Below the pieces are notes generated by a model. That model searched no databases. It saw nothing but the letters and a program-made list of their open reading frames with translations, and was not told the origin of the DNA. Positions 1 to 10,730 of a DNA stretch of 64,000 nucleotides are shown here, in pieces. The DNA comes from Ganoderma boninense (Eukaryota > Basidiomycota > Agaricomycetes > Polyporales > Polyporaceae): positions 2,232,001-2,296,000 of the forward strand of contig CM035308.1 in assembly GCA_002900995.3 (NCBI GenBank), given 5' to 3'. Each line of letters starts with the position of its first letter. The first letter of the stretch is position 1. The position numbers and the translations under genes were made by a program.

Positions 1-1
1 C

Positions 2-1201
2 GGCGAACTCAAGGAGGAGGTCTACATGCGCCAGCCAGATGGTTTCGAGGAGAAGACTCCGCAGTGGGTGTGGCGCCTTCGCAAGGCCCTCTATGGCCTC
101 AAGCAGGCTGGCCGCTGCTGGCACGAGAAGCTCGACGAGGTGCTCAGCAAGCTGGGCTTTGAACGCCTCACCTGTGAGCACAGTGTCTGGGTGTACCTGC
201 GCGATGGTGTGCGCCTCATTATTCCTGTCTTTGTCGACGACATCACCATTGCAGGCAAGGACAAGGCAGCAATCCAGCTAGTCAAGGACGACCTGCGCAA
301 GCACTTCAAGCTGCGAGACCTGGGCCCCACGTCGTGGCTCTTGGGTGTGCAGATTGAGCGCAACCGCTCGCAGCGTTCCCTGTCCATCTCGCAGCGCCAG
401 TACTCCCTGGACATCCTCGAGCGATACGGCTTCTCCAACTGCGACCCAGTCAGCACTCCCATAGACCCTGGCCTCCGCCTCAGTGCAGACATGGCCCCCA
501 CGTCGCCAGCAGACATCCGTGCGATGCAGGACATCCCTTACAGCCAGGCCGTCGGTTCGCTCTTCTATCTTGCAGTGGCCACACGCCCAGACATTGCTCG
601 CACTGTGGGCAACCTCGCACGCTTCTCACAGCACCCTGGCATGGCACACTGGAAGGCAGTCAAGCACCTCTTCCGCTACATCAAAGGCACCCTCGACTAC
701 AAGCTCACCTATGCTCCCTCGCCAGAGTCAGAGCTGTTCACCTCCTACACCGACGCAGACCACGCTGGCTGCCCTGACACTGGTCGCTCCACCTCTGGCT
801 ATGTGATCAAGATGGGCACTGGGGCCATCTCCTGGTCGAGTCGTCTTCAGTCCCTCGTTGCTCTGTCCACCACAGAGGCCGAATTCATCGCTGCAGTCTC
901 GTGTGGGCAGGAGATGCTCTGGCTGCGAAATCTGCTCACTGAGTTTGGCTACAACCTCTCCTCTGCCTCCCGCATGCGCATCGACAACCTCTCTGCACTC
1001 TCTGTGGCAAAGAACCCAGAGCACCATGGGCAGATGAAGCACCTCGACCTGCGCTTCTACTGGCTGCGGGATGAGGTGGCTAAGGGGCGCATTGAGGTGG
1101 TGCACCTGCGCACGTCGCACATGCCTGCTGACATCCTGACCAAGTCACTGCCCAAGCCCAAAGTGCTTGAGATGGTGAAGATGCTGGGATTGGAGACTTG
1201 A
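2..1201 (+). CDS. Copia-A pol, reverse transcriptase and RNase H (5' truncated)
   Basis: C-terminal part of a copia polyprotein, open from the window edge to a TGA at 1199-1201. It begins inside the RT at the conserved AYLNGEL..EVYM region, followed by LYGLKQ, the catalytic FVDDI motif (near 230-244) and LGVQIER. The RNase H part has TDADHAG, TTEAEF and HLDLRFYWLRDEV, and ends with the copia-type ADILTKSLP. No stop or frameshift is visible in this part, so it looks potentially functional. It is nearly the same protein as the matching parts of Copia-B and Copia-C. The enzyme would copy element RNA into DNA in virus-like particles. Confidence 0.93.
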   Translation, partial: GELKEEVYMRQPDGFEEKTPQWVWRLRKALYGLKQAGRCWHEKLDEVLSKLGFERLTCEHSVWVYLRDGVRLIIPVFVDDITIAGKDKAAIQLVKDDLRKHFKLRDLGPTSWLLGVQIERNRSQRSLSISQRQYSLDILERYGFSNCDPVSTPIDPGLRLSADMAPTSPADIRAMQDIPYSQAVGSLFYLAVATRPDIARTVGNLARFSQHPGMAHWKAVKHLFRYIKGTLDYKLTYAPSPESELFTSYTDADHAGCPDTGRSTSGYVIKMGTGAISWSSRLQSLVALSTTEAEFIAAVSCGQEMLWLRNLLTEFGYNLSSASRMRIDNLSALSVAKNPEHHGQMKHLDLRFYWLRDEVAKGRIEVVHLRTSHMPADILTKSLPKPKVLEMVKMLGLET

Positions 1202-1216
1202 GCGATCAGGGGAGAG

Positions 1217-1642
1217 TGTTGAAGTCGGCGCTGTAGCGCCCGCAGTATTGATCGCACCAAGTCCACGATCGCACCGTACGTACATTGCATTGTCCCCTAC
1301 CTGGGGTATTTTTCGTTTCGTTAGCATAGGACATCTCATAGAGTTACAACATCGTCTTCATTAGAGGCTCCAACTAGCTTAGATCTGCATCCTGCTCTAC
1401 TTTACACTGTACAGTCCGCAATTCTCGCTCCCTGGGCGCCATAACGGCGCCAGTAGCACAGCGTTACATACTCTACCTAGCACGTGCTCCATGGGCTGTA
1501 TCGACGCCTCTGTCAGGCTCTGTGTCCTTAGACTTTACAGAGCTTGACACAGGTGAGTAGCATATCTTAGTTTCCTGCAATACAGACTTTACAGAGCTTG
1601 ACACAGGCCATTGTGACGTCCTGAGGGCCACTGCAGCCAACA
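1217..1642 (+). repeat. Copia 3' LTR of Copia-A
   Basis: 426 bp starting TGTTGAAG and ending CCAACA, with a 5-bp terminal inverted repeat TGTTG/CAACA. It contains a palindrome of two GGCGCC boxes and a 22-bp segment (TGTCAAGCTCTGTAAAGTCT type) present twice about 57 bp apart. It groups with the 3' LTR of Copia-B rather than with the other LTR copies here. Confidence 0.93.
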
Positions 1643-2092
1643 CGCACTCGCGCGGATGGCGCTTGACTTCCTTTCTATCCCAGGTAAGTTTTGCATCTTC
1701 GCTCTTTGGCATGCACATTACTCACCCAACATTTTCAAGCAACCTCCGTGGACGCTGAGCATGCCTTCTCACGCGGACGCCTCATGGTCAACCGGCTGTG
1801 CACCTCCCTCAGCGAGAAGTCTGTGCGTGCGGGAACAGTGCTCTCATCGTGGGCACGGATTCCGGGGCTCGTACCGGAGGAGAAAATGGTAGCGTACCTT
1901 GCTGATAAGCGCGGTGCACGCGCGCGGGCAGCTGCAGAGCAGGCCGAGGTCGAGGCGGATGCTGAGGTTGTGAGCGAGTTTGATGTGCCTGACGACACCG
2001 AGTTCGACACTGAGGACAACCGCGCATATGGCCAGTCCGAGGCTTCTGAGGTTGAGCTGCCGGCCTTCTCTGATGACGACATGTACGCGTAG
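1643..2092 (+). pseudogene. hAT transposase C-terminal dimerisation domain (fragment)
   Basis: Exon ending RMALDFLSIP, an intron of about 58 nt (gtaagt ... ttcaag, about 1683-1740), then a final exon with the hAT C-terminal signature VDAEHAFSRGRLMVNRL, LSEKSVRAGTVLSSW, and an acidic tail ending FSDDDMYA. In hAT enzymes this region mediates dimerisation and completes the catalytic fold. Only the C-terminus is left because Copia-A cut the gene. It differs from the hAT-B copy by only a few bases (one residue is Cys here, His there). Confidence 0.88.
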
Positions 2093-2647
2093 ATAACGTT
2101 ATGTACCGAGGGCGAGGAACTTCAATAGATGCATGACTTTATCTGCCTCGTAGCTTGAGCCTTGTGGGTCCTCTCACTACGTCTTTGAGCCCAATGACAT
2201 TGTACATGCTTGAATGGACTTAAGATGAATAAAGAACAGTATTGGCATTAATGATCTCTTCACAACATTCTTGCAAAGCTGCGATTGTACGACTTAGATG
2301 TTTTCAACCGGGTGCCAGTGCCTAATGTGCTTGATTAGTGAAAAGTTCGAAGTGACCCCTTGTCTCGATGTTTGAGCCTTTCTTAGAGTTGTAATCGTTG
2401 GTACGCATGGCTGTAGAACATGTATTACTTATAATATATATCTTTCATTTTCGGATCTGCTATACCCACAGGTACACTGCAGATCCGACTCACTTGGCGG
2501 CTCTACCCGCAGGTTGCAAGTTCGGATCTGCGGATCCGGCTCAGTTTGCAGATCAGATCTGTGCAGATCCGGATCGAGCCCTGGGGACAATATGTACCCG
2601 CAGGTTCAGATCCAGCTCACCCATAGGTTGATCCGTGTTCAGCCCTA
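1643..2647 (+). mobile_element. hAT-A, 3' end of a hAT DNA transposon
   Basis: The 1005 bp from the Copia-A insertion to the terminal inverted repeat ending CCGTGTTCAGCCCTA match, in inverted orientation and with no length change, 53813-54817. The repeat covers the transposase C-terminus, its 3' flank and a subterminal zone (about 2470-2640) rich in GGATCCG and CGCAGGTT motifs. The 5' part lies to the left of Copia-A, outside the window. Confidence 0.9.
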
Positions 2648-2655
2648 GGTAGGGC
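2648..2655 (+). repeat. hAT target-site duplication GGTAGGGC (separated partner)
   Basis: The eight bases after the hAT-A terminal repeat, GGTAGGGC, continue directly into gypsy coding sequence for ADALS. The same 8-mer, on the minus strand, lies at 60873-60880 between Gypsy-5 and the other end of hAT-B. 8 bp is the standard hAT duplication length. Confidence 0.85.
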
Positions 2656-4477
2656 AGATGCGCTGTCGTGCAGGCCTGATCACCAGAAGGATGACGCCGA
2701 TGACAACCTGAACCGAGTCATGTTGCAACCCGATCGCTTCCGAGTACTGGCAGCCAAGAGAGGGCACATGTCAGTGGTACCAGAGAAGGCACTGCTCTGC
2801 CGCATTCGAGAATGTGGAGAACATGAGCAGGAGGTTGCAGAGGCACTCAGCAAGCTCAATAAGCTAGGGCCAGCACGTCTACAGAATGATTTGGTGGACT
2901 GGAACACAGAACAAGGCCTGCTGCTCTACCACGGCCACGTTTATGTCCCCAAAGATGACATGCTCCGAGCAGAGATAGTGCGCATTCACCACAACCTCCC
3001 ACCTGCTGGACACCCTGGCCAGGCAAAGACGGTGGAGTTGGTTATACGGAACTACTGGTGGCCGGGCATAGCAAAGTTCATTAAGGATTACGTTGAGACC
3101 TGCGACACTTGTCGCCGTGGCAAGACTTCACACACTAAGCCACACGGTCTCCTTCAATCCAACGAGACCTTATTCCCTGCACTGAGGAGATCGACATGGA
3201 AGGGACGGCAGACAATTTCATTAGAGAATGGTTCTGTCTATATGGACTCCCGCGAAAGATCATCTCTGATCGGGGGCCCCAGTTCTCTAGCAAGCTCTTC
3301 CGTGCAATCCTTAAAGGCCTCAATATAGAAATTGCAATGTCCATAGCCTATTACCCTCAGATGTATCCTCAAACGCTCGAGCTCACGATCCAGACGTTTG
3401 TGGATTGGAATGGGAAGGGTGATGCATCTAGCGTGTCACCGCTCGTAAGCCAGTTCGCATCACAAGCACGAACTTCATCGGACGTTTGTGGATTGGAATG
3501 GGGAGGGCGATGAAGTTTGTGCTCGTGACGCGAACTGGCTTACAAGGGGTGACACGCTAGATGCATCGCCCTTCCCATTCCAATCCACAAACGTCTGGAT
3601 CGTGAGCTCGAGCGTTTGAAGCTGACTCGAGCTCATGATCTGGATGTTTGTGGATAGTGCAAACCAGGGACGGGTGCTAATAGATGGGCAGTCAGAGCGA
3701 TAGAACCAGGAGATAGAGGCATACCTGCAGATGTACTGCTCAAGGCACCACGATGATTGGGTCAAGTGGCTGCCAACAGCAGAATACTGCTTCAACTCAC
3801 GCGTACATTCATCCACAGGGTACTCGCTGTTTTACCTCATGTACGGCTATGAACCTCAGTTCCATGTTCCGATGCTATCTACCATGGTGCTTATGGCAGA
3901 CAAACAAAGAGAGGAGTTGCGGCAGGCAAGGGAGGATGCGACCTCAGCCTTAACCCTGGCAGCAGAGCGGATGAAGGAGTACTATGATTGCTATGTCTCC
4001 ACTGCTCCAGAATTCAAGGAGGGTCAGAAGGTGTGGCTTGACACTAGGAACTTCCACGTCCCAAGAGTCTCTTGGAAACTGGTGGACCAGTATGCTGGCC
4101 CGTACCCTGTCAAGCGCAAAGTGGGCAACTTGGCTTACGAGCTCAAGCTCCCCAAAGACATGGGACTCTACCCAGTGTTCCACGTGACACTCCTGCACCC
4201 ACACAAAGAAAGCCAACTTCCCGGGTGACATCCCCCTGAACCTGCAGCTCTTGAAGTAGAAGGAGAGGAGGAGTACAAAGTAGAGGAAGTGTTGGAGTCA
4301 CGTCGGTATGGATGGTGGAAAAAACTGCAGTATCTTGTTCACTGGAGGGGCTGGGGCCCTGAACATGATAGCTGGAAAGACATGTTGGATCTAGCAAATA
4401 CACCAAAAGTGCTGCAAAAGTTTTATTCAACACATCCCGACACTCCTGGCCCTCTCAACAAGAAGACTCGGTCGTGA
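2656..4477 (+). pseudogene. Gypsy-1 integrase and chromodomain (decayed)
   Basis: Order: linker, integrase zinc domain (HHNLPPAGHPGQAKT ... CDTC, about 2980-3120), catalytic core pieces (REWFCLYGLPRKIISDRGPQFSS, about 3220-3290), then after the fold-back insertion DGQSER, C-terminal domain (KVWLDTRNFHV, AGPYPV) and chromodomain (YKVEEVLESRRYGWW ... WRGWGPEHDSWKD, about 4277-4385). Breaks: a deletion after LLQSNE (about 3165) has removed the segment with the first catalytic Asp, which Gypsy-4 keeps as DFITGLP; there are frameshifts, an insertion, and stops near 3690 and 4226. Not functional. The chromodomain places it in the chromoviruses. Confidence 0.88.
3361..3684. repeat. Fold-back palindromic element inside integrase
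   Basis: A large inverted repeat: the arm from about 3370 (CAAACGCTCGAGCTCACGAT) to about 3480 is repeated in reverse at about 3507-3618, with a spacer of about 26 bp. A third, degenerate copy of the arm start (CGAGCTCATGATCTGG) follows at about 3627. It lies between integrase YYPQ and DGQ, so it is an insertion. No open frame of note and no clear target duplication. Confidence 0.8.
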
Positions 4478-4503
4478 GGACACAATCCTTAGGAGGGGGG
4501 TAT

Positions 4504-4564
4504 TGTCATGAATGGCACGCTCGGTGCTTACCCAGCATCTCTCTTTCCCTTTTCGGACAGTTTG
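4504..4564 (+). repeat. Truncated gypsy LTR, start only
   Basis: TGTCATGAATGGCACGCTCG follows the Gypsy-1 purine tract and matches the first 60 bp of the LTR at 51900. It stops at 4564, where an LTR in the opposite direction begins. Confidence 0.75.
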
Positions 4565-4992
4565 TGTTACAACTGGCTGTCGAGTAAGATTAGGGAGGCT
4601 TACGAGACGAGCAAGGGTGTCGATGAGTGCTTGTGCAGCGAGAGCAGAGCAAGGCTCGACAGTCAGGCTGGGGACAAGAGTGTATTGAGTGAAGTATCTA
4701 CAAGGAAAATACAGTGGGGCTCACCTGGGGACAAGAGGTCAAAACTAGGGTCCCCAGGTAGCAGGCTACAGTCCTTATATACATGTGCAGGTCCATGGGA
4801 ATGGAGTACAATGGTAACTATGGTTGTGGGAACAGAAAGGGAGAACAATGGAGAGACAGGAGCTATTGTACTTAGAAACAATGTGGAGGGTTTACAATGC
4901 TATGGAGGACGACAAGGATGACATTGGAAGTAAATTAATCGAGAAAGGACACCTGGGTGCTAAGGTAGGTGCCAAACGGGGTGTTCATAACA
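4565..4992 (-). repeat. Gypsy 3' LTR of Gypsy-2 (inverted)
   Basis: Runs from TGTTACAACTGGCTGTCGAG to TTCATAACA. Its start is the reverse complement of the end of the LTR at 51900-52359 (CGACAGCCAGTCATAACA). It is followed by GTACCCCCCTCCTAAG, the reverse complement of the gypsy purine tract, so it is the 3' LTR of the minus-strand Gypsy-2. Confidence 0.78.
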
Positions 4993-5935
4993 GTACCCCC
5001 CTCCTAAGAGTCGTGCCCTCATGACTGAGTCTCCTTGTTGAGGGGACCGGGGGCCTCTGGGTGTGTCAAATGGAATTTTTTTACTACCTGTGGTGCATTG
5101 CTCAGATCTGCTGTGTCTTCCCAGCTGTCCTGCTCAGGGCCCCATCCCTTTCAGTGTACAAGGTACTGCAACTTCTTCCACCGCCCATAGCGGCAGGACT
5201 CTAGTACTGGTTCAATGTCATACTCCTCCTCTCCTTCTACTCTGATGAGAGCCAGTTCAGGTGGGTGTTGACCAGGGAGTTTGCTCTCTTTGTGTGGGAG
5301 TAGCAAGGATACATGGAATACCAGGTGCATCGTGAGGTCCTTCAGGAGTTTGAGTTCATATGCCAGGTTGCCTACTTTGTGTTTGACTGGGTAAGGGCCT
5401 GCATAGTGGTCAACCAACTTTCTTGATACTCCAGGGATGCAGAAGTTCCTCATGTCGAGCCACAACTTTGGCCCTCCTTGAACTCTGGAGTGTCTTGTAT
5501 GTAACGGTCATAGTACTCCTTCATCCGTTCAGCTGTTAGAGCCAGTGCTGCAGTCACATCCTCTCAGGCACATTGTAGCTCCTCATGTTGTTTGTCTACT
5601 GTGGATACTGCTGTAGACAACATAGAAATGTGGAACTGGGGTTCAAAGCCATACATGAGGTAGAAGGGTGAATATCTTGTTGACGAGTGTGAGTGTGAGT
5701 TGAAGGCGAACTCTGCTATCGGCATCTATTTGACCCAATCATTGCGGTGTTGTGTAGTACATGCGCAAGTACGCCTCAATCTCCTGGTTCCAACATTCAG
5801 ATTGGCCATCTGTCTGGGGATGGTAGGCAGTAGACATTGCACTCTCAATGCCGAGTCCCTTAAGGATCACATGGAAGAGCTTGCTCGAGAACTGTGGCAT
5901 ACACTCCAGATGAAGATTACCCCTTCATACTAAGT
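4993..5935 (-). pseudogene. Gypsy-2 integrase C-terminus and chromodomain start (fragment)
   Basis: Minus-strand gypsy coding remnant. Read from about 5935 down: integrase core end (YHPQTDGQSE, about 5815), NQEIEAYLRMYY, STRYSPFYLMYGFEPQF, AERMKEYYDRY, WLDMRNFCIPG, AGPYPVKHKVGNLAYEL, FHVSLLLPHKES, then the chromodomain start YDIEPVLESCRYGRWKKLQYLVH. It has several in-frame stops and is cut off at about 5935. It is a relative of Gypsy-1 in opposite orientation, sharing the LTR junction at 4504-4992. Confidence 0.85.
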
Positions 5936-6039
5936 GTACGTAGCACATACATGTCTCTGAGCTCTAGAGCGACAGTGGCATACAATTCAGGTGAGCTCAT
6001 CTGACACTGACACTTAAGCGGGATGCTGCATCTCATGCT

Positions 6040-6365
6040 TTCAATTGCGCTCATCCATGTCTCTCAGACAGAATACGTGTCTCGAGTGTCCTGTGTGTGC
6101 ATGGAGCGCATCTATCCTGTCTTGCGGCATGTCCTCCCTCAGGGGGCATACTGTGTCTGGAGTGTCTTGTGGAGCACGTCCATCCTGTCTAGCTACATGT
6201 CACCCCTCAGGCAGGATACTGCGTCTCCGGTGTGCAATTGAGCTGATCTTTTTTTCATAAATTCATCTCTCAGGCTGGAGATTGTGTCTCAAGTGTCGAC
6301 ACAAGCTCGTCTATCCTGTCTGGCAGCTCGACAAGCCTCCGGTGGGATACTGCATCTTGAACCCT
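6040..6365. repeat. Degenerate tandem repeats, about 60-75 bp period
   Basis: Four to five imperfect copies of a unit with the order CATGTC..CTCAG, GATACTG/GTCTC, GTGTCnTG, GAGC, CATCCTGTCT. Copy starts are near 6054, 6128, 6197, 6266 and 6330. Indels make the period irregular. The rest of 5936-6700 shows no gene. Confidence 0.6.
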
Positions 6366-6700
6366 TTGGTAAGCTTGTTTGATCTTTATTTCGTCTGTCA
6401 TAATGTCTTTCCTCAGGCTAAACATTCAGCCTCTGGGCGATCATCCTTAGCGAGGTTGTCTCTCATGCTTTGTGTACGTCTAGTGTATGCATGCAAGATG
6501 GTGAAACATGCGAGGCATCCTGTCTGAAAAACGCAAACCAGGTTCATTGTAGACCAATTTTTTGTCTGGGTAATACTGAACATCACTTGTCTGTCTTGCG
6601 CTGCTGTTATTTTGTAAGTCATAGTGCCACCTTTTCTGGCAATATTTAATGATGTGTGCATTTTTCTCTGTGTCGTCCCTCCATCACCTTTTTCACAGCC

Positions 6701-9700
6701 ATGCCTCCTACTACAAGGAAGAACTCTTCCGTTATGCCACTGTATATCCATCCCTCTCTTGCTCACCTCCAAGTGTGCCCCCAATGTGGGTTTTGGGCAG
6801 GTGCACTGCTCATGTCGGAAGGTATTGCCAACAAGGAGAACAAGGACTGCTGGTATGAGATGGTATGTCTATGTTTTTATGCTTAGGCTTCCATTATTCA
6901 GGACATGCTGCTTTAGTGTCTTAACAATCATCCACCGAAGTATTCCACCTGCAACTACTTTGCCTGGTGCAAGGACATCCCTGATGGCAAGCCTGACACC
7001 TCTGAGCCACGGTCATGTCCTGGTATGCTCTGCACCTCCCATGCAGATGCAGGCAAGAACCGGAAGCCCGTCAATTTCAAGTGTACTTTTCGAGTTTGCA
7101 AGAGCTGTTGCCATGACATACAGTCCAGCGTATCTCCTCCATGGTGGTGCAAGATCAGTGACCACTCAAGCGGCACCACTTGCCCCCCCATGCCGTCTGG
7201 TACATGCTGCATTTTGGTGACCCCATTCAAATATTTATTGCAGCATGTCAGTACCCACATCTGGTCAATCTTTGGATAATGATGCTACTTCAGCAACATT
7301 GAATGGTCTGGATAGTGGAGCTGACAGATGTGTTGGACGTGGATGTGGGGGTTGTTCTACTCGGGGTACGTTCATGCTTGCCACACATGAACTTCAGTCT
7401 CACATTGTTTATGCCCAGGTCAGACAATGCATGGTGGGCGCGGGTCAAGCAGTGTGCAGGTGTGGGTTGATCGTCCTGGTGTGTATATAGCTGTCCCATG
7501 GTATTTTTCCACCAACCTGTTTATGAGGTCATCTACAGGTGGACCGGGACATTGTACTACTGATGTTGCCACCTTTGATTCTCAGCTTCAATGCGGTCCT
7601 GATGTCCGTGTACATTCTGACATCATCGCTCCGGCACTGAATACATCATGTTCTTCAGTTGCACTTTCTATCGGTCTATACTACCAAGCAGCTCTCAACA
7701 AATCAGAGCAGCACCAGCGGCTCCAAGCAGAGCTTGCAAATACAGAAGCCCACCATGAGTGTGCTCTGTTGAAGTCGGTGCTGTAGCGCCCGCAGTTTTG
7801 ATCGCACCAAGTCCGCGATCGCACCGTACGTACATTGCATCGTCCCCTACCTGGGGTATTTTTCGTTTCGTTAGAGCAGCACATCCCATAGAGATACAAC
7901 ATCGTCTTCATTAGAGACTCCAACTAGCTTAGATCTGCATCCTGCTCTACTTTACACTGTACAGTCCGCAATTCTCGTTCTCTGGGCGCCATAACGGCGC
8001 CAGTAGCACAGCGTTACATACTCTACCTAGCACGTGCTCCATGAGCTGTATCGACGCCTCTGTCAGGCTCTGTGTCCTTAGACTTTACAGAGCTTGACAC
8101 AGGTGAGTAGCATATCTTAGTTTCCTGCAATAAAGACTTTACAGAGCTTGACACAGGCCATTGTGACGTCCTGAGGGCCACTGCAGCCAACATGCTCGTG
8201 CTAAATGTCATGAAACAACTGTGCAGTGGTGGAACGAGGCAAGTGGTCACACGTTATCTATATCTGCTCCTCTGACTCAGCATTCCAAAATGACGAGTTA
8301 CCCCAATCTCTAGTTGTGCCTGTTCCAAAATGGCCAGAGTTCTACCCTCCCGATATTTTACTCCTTGCTCAAGAGTTTCTCAGTGGAAACAGTCACTTTC
8401 AGTACTGGGAAGCTAAGGAAGTGACTTGGTTTACTGGTCGCACTGGAAGTGCTCCTCGTGATCTCTGCAAGCTTATGAAGGATGACTTGTGTTATCATTC
8501 CTGAGATGTCAAGCAGGGTATTGGTATGCCTGGCCAAGACGTTCAGCGGCAAACATTCCAGAATAATCTGCCTAGCGGGTCAACTTTTGAGAGAATGTAA
8601 GTGTTCTAGCTAATGACGCCAGCTGCTAGCCTGTGGTGGCTAACAATTTTTTGATTGGGTCGTACCTGACGACACCACATTCCTACTCCCAGCTTAGTTC
8701 GCTCACTTGTTCATCTCTTCTTGGTTCTGGAAGCTCCACTATCTCATAGTTTGATGACACACCAACATGCCCTCCAAGCCATTCTGATTCTATCCTTCAT
8801 GACAGCAGTGTTAGTCATTCTGACTGCTTCTATTGGCTTGATTGTCAACTCATTCTATTCCAGGCATCTTCTGTAATACAAAAGCTGGCTGTGCTTCTAG
8901 CTCTCTTTCCATCAAAATCCCTCTCTATATTTCCAATCGCTTTGACATCATCCACAAATGTTCTCAATCTGACTAGTGCACCACGGGGCCCCCAAGGCTG
9001 GCCATGGTGGTACATATGTGACATGGCTGCAGGGTTTAATGCAATGCGTGTCCTGCAGGACATGAATCCCAAGATGTCAAGGGACAAGGTTTTCAACGAG
9101 GTGTTTTGCCACACATTCAAGGTCTCAACTTTCAATCAACAGTATAGTGCTTGGCATGTGGCAGGCCAAAAGGTGGGGGAACATGAATGTTGGGTGGCTG
9201 CAGGTCACACTGAGCAGGGAGAATGGTCGGCATTCATACAGGTATGGTGGGGCAAAAAGTAGTTTTTTTAGTAGTGCTGAACATATCGTTTTTGATGCCT
9301 TGACAATTTCACCATATCCACAGTTTAAAAATAGCTTTTGGTGTATGCAAATGATGACTCAGTATGTGTACCTCCTGAATATAGTCATGCAAAACTCTTG
9401 CACTTCTGAGTGCATTTTGGTCTTTTCTCTTTAAAATCTCTCTGTCTCTCCCTCTCTCTTCTCTCCACATTGATCTTGCCGTTCTCCACAGTATCTAACC
9501 ATGGCATCCTCCCTGACTCATTGCATTATACTGTACAATATTTGGTATATCACTCTCTACCCTTTCTCTCTTGAATCTTGCTTATTCCTATGCGTTTAAG
9601 GGATAGGATTACAGTTAACATTCTCAAGGTGAGCTTCTAAAGCTTTGTCCCCTCAGTCCTCTCTCTCTTTCTCATCATTGAGTACTCACATTGACAATCC

Positions 9701-10126
9701 TGTACAGAACTTTGTGCAAATATGGACAAGCCTGGCTAAAAGTGGTCTGAAAGCAGCCTTGTGCCAGACCCTTGTTGATGCTCATGTGTCAATTGACTTC
9801 TCTCAGATTTAACAGTGGAGGAAGTATGCCATCGAGGATCCCAGAAAGGATCCAGATGAAGACGTTGTCATTAACAAATGGCTTGTTGATCATTACATCT
9901 ACAAGCTGATGCTCAGTGCAAAGCTCACCATTGCAAAGCATTTCAAGGTGTGTTGAGCTATTTGTATGCCTTAGCACAATAGTGCTGACTTGTGCGACAT
10001 CTCATTTTAAAGGGTTTAGACCTTGATATTGACGTCTTCACCCCTGATGATGCCCCTGAGCTCCCAGGTGGTGCGTGAACACTTTTTGATCATTGACTCA
10101 TCACTAACATGCTAATGCTACGTCAG
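6701..10126 (+). pseudogene. Decayed multi-exon fungal gene, 5' part; function unknown
   Basis: Coding-like blocks separated by introns. From the ATG at 6701: a Cys-rich start (CPQCGFW, about 6778), CNYFAWCKDIPDGK (about 6950), a zinc-knuckle-like stretch FKCTFRVCKSCCHDI (about 7078), LQCGPDVRVHSDIIAPALN (about 7590), YYQAALNKSEQHQRLQAEL (about 7680). Then a solo copia LTR, CHETTVQWWNEASG (about 8205), FQYWEAKEVTWFTGR (about 8398), WPWWYICDMAAGFNAM (about 9000) and DPDEDVVINKWLVDHYIY (about 9850). The frame resumes after the terminal-repeat element at 23741. The arrangement resembles large hypothetical proteins common in agaricomycete genomes; I cannot assign a function. It is broken by insertions and stops. 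Confidence 0.55.
7767..8192 (+). repeat. Solo copia LTR
   Basis: A 426-bp LTR (TGTTGAAG ... CCAACA) with no internal element, flanked by the identical 5-bp duplication TGCTC (7762-7766 and 8193-8197). It interrupts the coding block HHECA...CHETTVQWW of the decayed gene. Confidence 0.93.
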
Positions 10127-10147
10127 GAAAACCAGCTTTTGCCAATG

Positions 10148-10730
10148 TGTAATAATATGTACTATTATAATATCTTATTCTAATAAACTACTAATGCTAT
10201 CTATCCAAGAGCTACTACAAAAGAGACCTATCTATATTATACAAATTAGAACTACTGCATCTAACCTAATCTATTGTAGTGCTATTTAGTGCTACTAGTT
10301 GCTATTGCAGTATACTAATATTGTTATACATAGTTAATCTTAATTGAAAGGCTCAAATATAAGCTTGATCAATCTATTTTACTAGCCAAGACTAGAGAGC
10401 CTCAACAAAGCCAAAATAAAAATCCTAAGTATCAATGTAGTAGCAACTTGAATGGATACTTGTAGTCAAAGCAATATATATAAGTATATATGGCACATAG
10501 ACTACATAAGCCTATAACCCAGAATGAACACAAGTTATATTAAAGTTGAAGTCGACCTACATCTGCTGATTTTTCCAAGTCCAGCAGCAGGGGGTATATA
10601 TAGCTTATACCACCTTGCCTAGTATAAGCCCTTGTGATGTAGTGGGCTCTCTCTCTCTCTAGATCCCGTTTATTGCCCTGTGAGGCCGTGCCTCATGGTA
10701 GGCTTATAGATACAGACGTAGCTACAGTGA
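10148..10730. other. AT-rich non-coding flank
   Basis: Low-complexity AT-rich sequence with repeated ACTACTAATGCTA and TAGTGCTA motifs, probably the body of the terminal-repeat element. A short CT microsatellite lies at about 10646-10661. No gene seen. Confidence 0.6.

Larger units (their letters stand above)
1..1642 (+). mobile_element. Copia-A, Ty1/copia LTR retrotransposon, 3' part
   Basis: The window opens inside a copia element on the plus strand: the end of pol, then a purine-rich tract (AGGGGAGAG, 1208-1216) and a 426-bp 3' LTR. The sequence right after the LTR, CGCACTCGCGCGG, continues the coding sequence of a hAT transposase that is uninterrupted in a second copy near 54.8 kb. Copia-A is therefore inserted in hAT-A, and CGCAC is the expected 5-bp target duplication; its left partner lies outside the window. 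Confidence 0.93.
2656..4564 (+). mobile_element. Gypsy-1, Ty3/gypsy chromovirus 3' half
   Basis: Plus-strand gypsy from the RNase H/integrase linker (ADALS) through integrase and chromodomain to a purine tract (AGGAGGGGGG, 4491-4500) and the first 61 bp of its 3' LTR. It carries a fold-back insertion at 3361-3684. The 5' half appears to be Gypsy-5 at the other end of the window, because the reading resumes exactly at the hAT target duplication. Confidence 0.88.
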
